From: Calliopum simillimum
Lineage: Eukaryota; Arthropoda; Insecta; Diptera; Lauxaniidae
NCBI GenBank assembly: GCA_951812925.1
Contig: OX638369.1
Span: 43,271,061-43,335,060 of the forward strand
Reading direction: 5' to 3'
DNA: 64,000 bases
The notes under the pieces are model-generated. The model was not told where the DNA came from and ran no database searches. It worked only from the letters and a program-made list of their open reading frames with translations. Below are positions 62,299 through 64,000 of the stretch, in pieces (position 1 is the stretch's first letter; each line of letters begins with the position of its first letter). The position numbers and the translations under genes are program-made.

Positions 62299-62819
62299 AT
62301 TCAGTTTACTATTTGTCAACATAAATTGTGTTTGGATTTCTGTTGAATTTTCTAGTTAAATTAAAAAAATTTTGGAGTTGCCTGGTTTTTCCGCAAACTG
62401 TATGGAGTTACCTTGTTATTTACCATAATGTATCACTTACGCAATTTTTTGTTTCTTAATAACTTGGAGATGATATGTATTATTAAAATTTTGCTCTGAT
62501 AAAATAATTGTAAATCAAAAAGCATTCCATTTTTCATGGTTTTTCCATATTCCAAAAAAATGGAGTTACCTGGTTTTTCCGGGCGACCACAGATATGTAC
62601 TTATATTTATTAAGAGCAAAGTTAATAAAAATCATCAATTTCGTTCCTGATGCGCTGATTCCTAGGCATTGCCAACATTTTGAAGTTAGGAGTTATGAAA
62701 TGCAAGAAAGATGCAGTAAAAAAATGGCTCCTAAATTTATGCGACCGAGGCTAAGGAAGAAGCGCTTGGTTAAAAAATAAAAACTAGTGGTAAGTATTAC
62801 CTTCATGACCACTTAAATT

Positions 62820-63430
62820 TGCTGTGAAATGCTGCGAATAAGCGATTTGAATGATTTGGCATCGATTTTTTCTTAAGGCATGGCAGCTCTAGTTTGTACT
62901 CCGTCGAAATTCCTTGGAGAAATGGAATAATGCAACACTTAATTTTAGCTGCTGCAATAAATGACCGTTCGCATTCAAGTGAATGGTCTAACGGTTGAAT
63001 GCCGTGATCTTGGAACCAGGTTTTAGTCACTTTAGCCGTATGCTTCAGGCCATCAGCTTTTTGAAAGGTAATGCCCGTAACCGATATGGCCCACTTTGTT
63101 CGACTTTCGTTCAAACTGTTATACAAAATATCAATGTAATCTAACGCTGTAATTTTTCCCGAGATTCAGACACAAACCCCAACCCTCCGAGACACCAAAT
63201 AGCTCCACACCATTACATTTCCCCCATCCAATTTGACAGTTTCACTCATTATACGTAGTTTTAAAGTTTCATCGGTATATCACAATGTCCACTCACTTCC
63301 GTGACCATATCCTGATTTTTTGTCTCGTCTGAAACCACCCCCTACCCTCCAGACTGTTTTAAGTTCATTTTGTGTATTTTTCTACAATCTCCAATGATCG
63401 AAGGTCACCCGATGTCTTCACAGTTAAAAC
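62820..63430 (-). pseudogene. Tc1-type transposase relic
   Basis: On the minus strand, TDETLKLRIM, then GGNVMVWSYLVSRRVG, then GKITALDYIDILYNSLNES and KHTAKVTKTWFQDHGIQPLD follow the layout of Tc1 transposases (GGGSVMVW, YIDIL, QQDNDPKHTA, WF...I..LDWP). The position of the catalytic Asp in the QQDN motif reads FQKADGLKHTA, so the residue is lost or shifted, and upstream frames contain stops. The copy is inactive. Confidence 0.78.
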
Positions 63431-63649
63431 GAAAAATATAAATATGTTTACTAGAGGAAAAACATCTATGGCGGACTATCAAAAAGTCTAAATGGATAGT
63501 TTTGTGTGATACCCGAAGGCTTCACAGTGAAAACAAAGAATACCTAGGTATATTTGAGAAAAAAACATCTATGGCCGACTATCAACAAGCCCCAATGAAT
63601 AGTTTTTTGGAGCACATACATATATCGCCGGTGCTTACGAAGACTATCT

Positions 63650-64000
63650 CTTCTTTAAATGCGGACAAGAAAATCCTTTTTTTCAAACTGCGGCGAGAAA
63701 TATTTTTTTTGTGTGAATGCGGACAAGAAAATCACTTTTTACAAAATGCGGAGAAGAAAATCACTTTTTACAAAATGCGGCGAAGAAAATCACTTTTTAC
63801 AAAATGCGGCGAAGAAAATCTCTTTTTTAAAAATGCAGCGTAAAAAATCACTCTTCAATGCAAATTTTTTTCGATAAAAGGAATAGGAAAAATTTCTCTG
63901 AAAAAATTATTTTTTCAAAAAGTGATTTTCTTCGCCGCATTTTTTAAAAAGTGATTTTCTTCGCCGCATTTTATAAAAAGTGATTTTCTTGTCCGCATAT
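63650..64000. repeat. Inverted array of a 24-28-bp unit
   Basis: On the + strand, units with AATGCGG, GAAGAAAATC and ACTTTTTACA repeat about seven times from 63655 to 63850. From about 63915 to the window end the same unit appears in the opposite orientation (AAAAAGTGATTTTCTTCGCC) at least three times. The two blocks would pair as a long hairpin with a loop of about 60 bp. The array runs off the window end. Confidence 0.8.

Larger units (their letters stand above)
59314..62593. mobile_element. Composite element with TA-flanked inverted ends
   Basis: TCTGTGG...GCGGAAAAA and GGTAACTCCATTTTT at the left (from 59314) are mirrored at the right (complement, ending 62593). TA lies outside each end. 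Inside lie a mariner transposase relic (59847-60682), a hAT MITE (60767-61535), a lysine-rich frame (61538-61978) and a MITE of family D (62054-62298). GTTACCTGGTTTTTCC recurs at 59523 and 59549, and with changes near 62377 and 62564. Confidence 0.6.

Overview
The window is nuclear DNA from a fly, most likely a higher (cyclorrhaphan) dipteran with a repeat-rich genome. The evidence is the AT-rich sequence, the short coding exons with GT..AG introns, the poly-Gln and poly-Asn tracts typical of fly transcription factors, and a clear HP1a (Su(var)205) orthologue. Species and chromosome cannot be named from the sequence. Exon joins below were made by hand from splice signals and reading phase.

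Three host genes were found, all on the + strand. (1) At 8072-22461, seven coding exons make a protein of about 2324 aa with about 16 C2H2 zinc fingers plus two C2HC-like ones. It is a neural-type transcription factor of the charlatan/REST-like sort, and the exact orthologue is uncertain. (2) At 39280-41044, three exons make a 468-aa protein: a long acidic, serine-rich disordered part, a KVRF motif, and a divergent chromodomain at the C-terminus. (3) At 44356-58309, four exons make a 218-aa HP1a with chromodomain, basic hinge and chromoshadow domain. Genes 2 and 3 sit about 3.3 kb apart, and their chromodomains are cut by an intron at the same codon, so they look like an old tandem duplication.

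Most of the rest is transposable elements. 1-8000 holds an RTE-like reverse transcriptase relic, a hAT derivative with a perfect 8-bp target duplication, nested MITEs and a mariner relic. The introns of gene 1 hold a multi-arm foldback of about 2.2 kb, a 1-kb degenerate array and a hAT MITE built of tandem repeats. 22462-39279 holds a minus-strand LINE split by a BEL/Pao-type LTR element whose two 221-bp LTRs are identical, then a Ty3/gypsy relic interrupted by an 8-bp tandem repeat. The 13.2-kb second intron of HP1a carries a fresh 5'-truncated jockey-like LINE with a 7-bp target duplication, several MITEs and foldbacks, and a 2.65-kb DNA transposon with 36-bp inverted ends and a 576-codon ORF of an uncharacterised transposase-like family. 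58310-64000 is a graveyard of mariner and Tc1 relics, a hAT MITE and an inverted array of 24-bp units.

The central theme is heterochromatin. The gene for the main heterochromatin protein is itself packed with transposons and lies beside a second chromodomain gene that has lost the methyl-lysine cage. No tRNA, rRNA or CRISPR was recognised.
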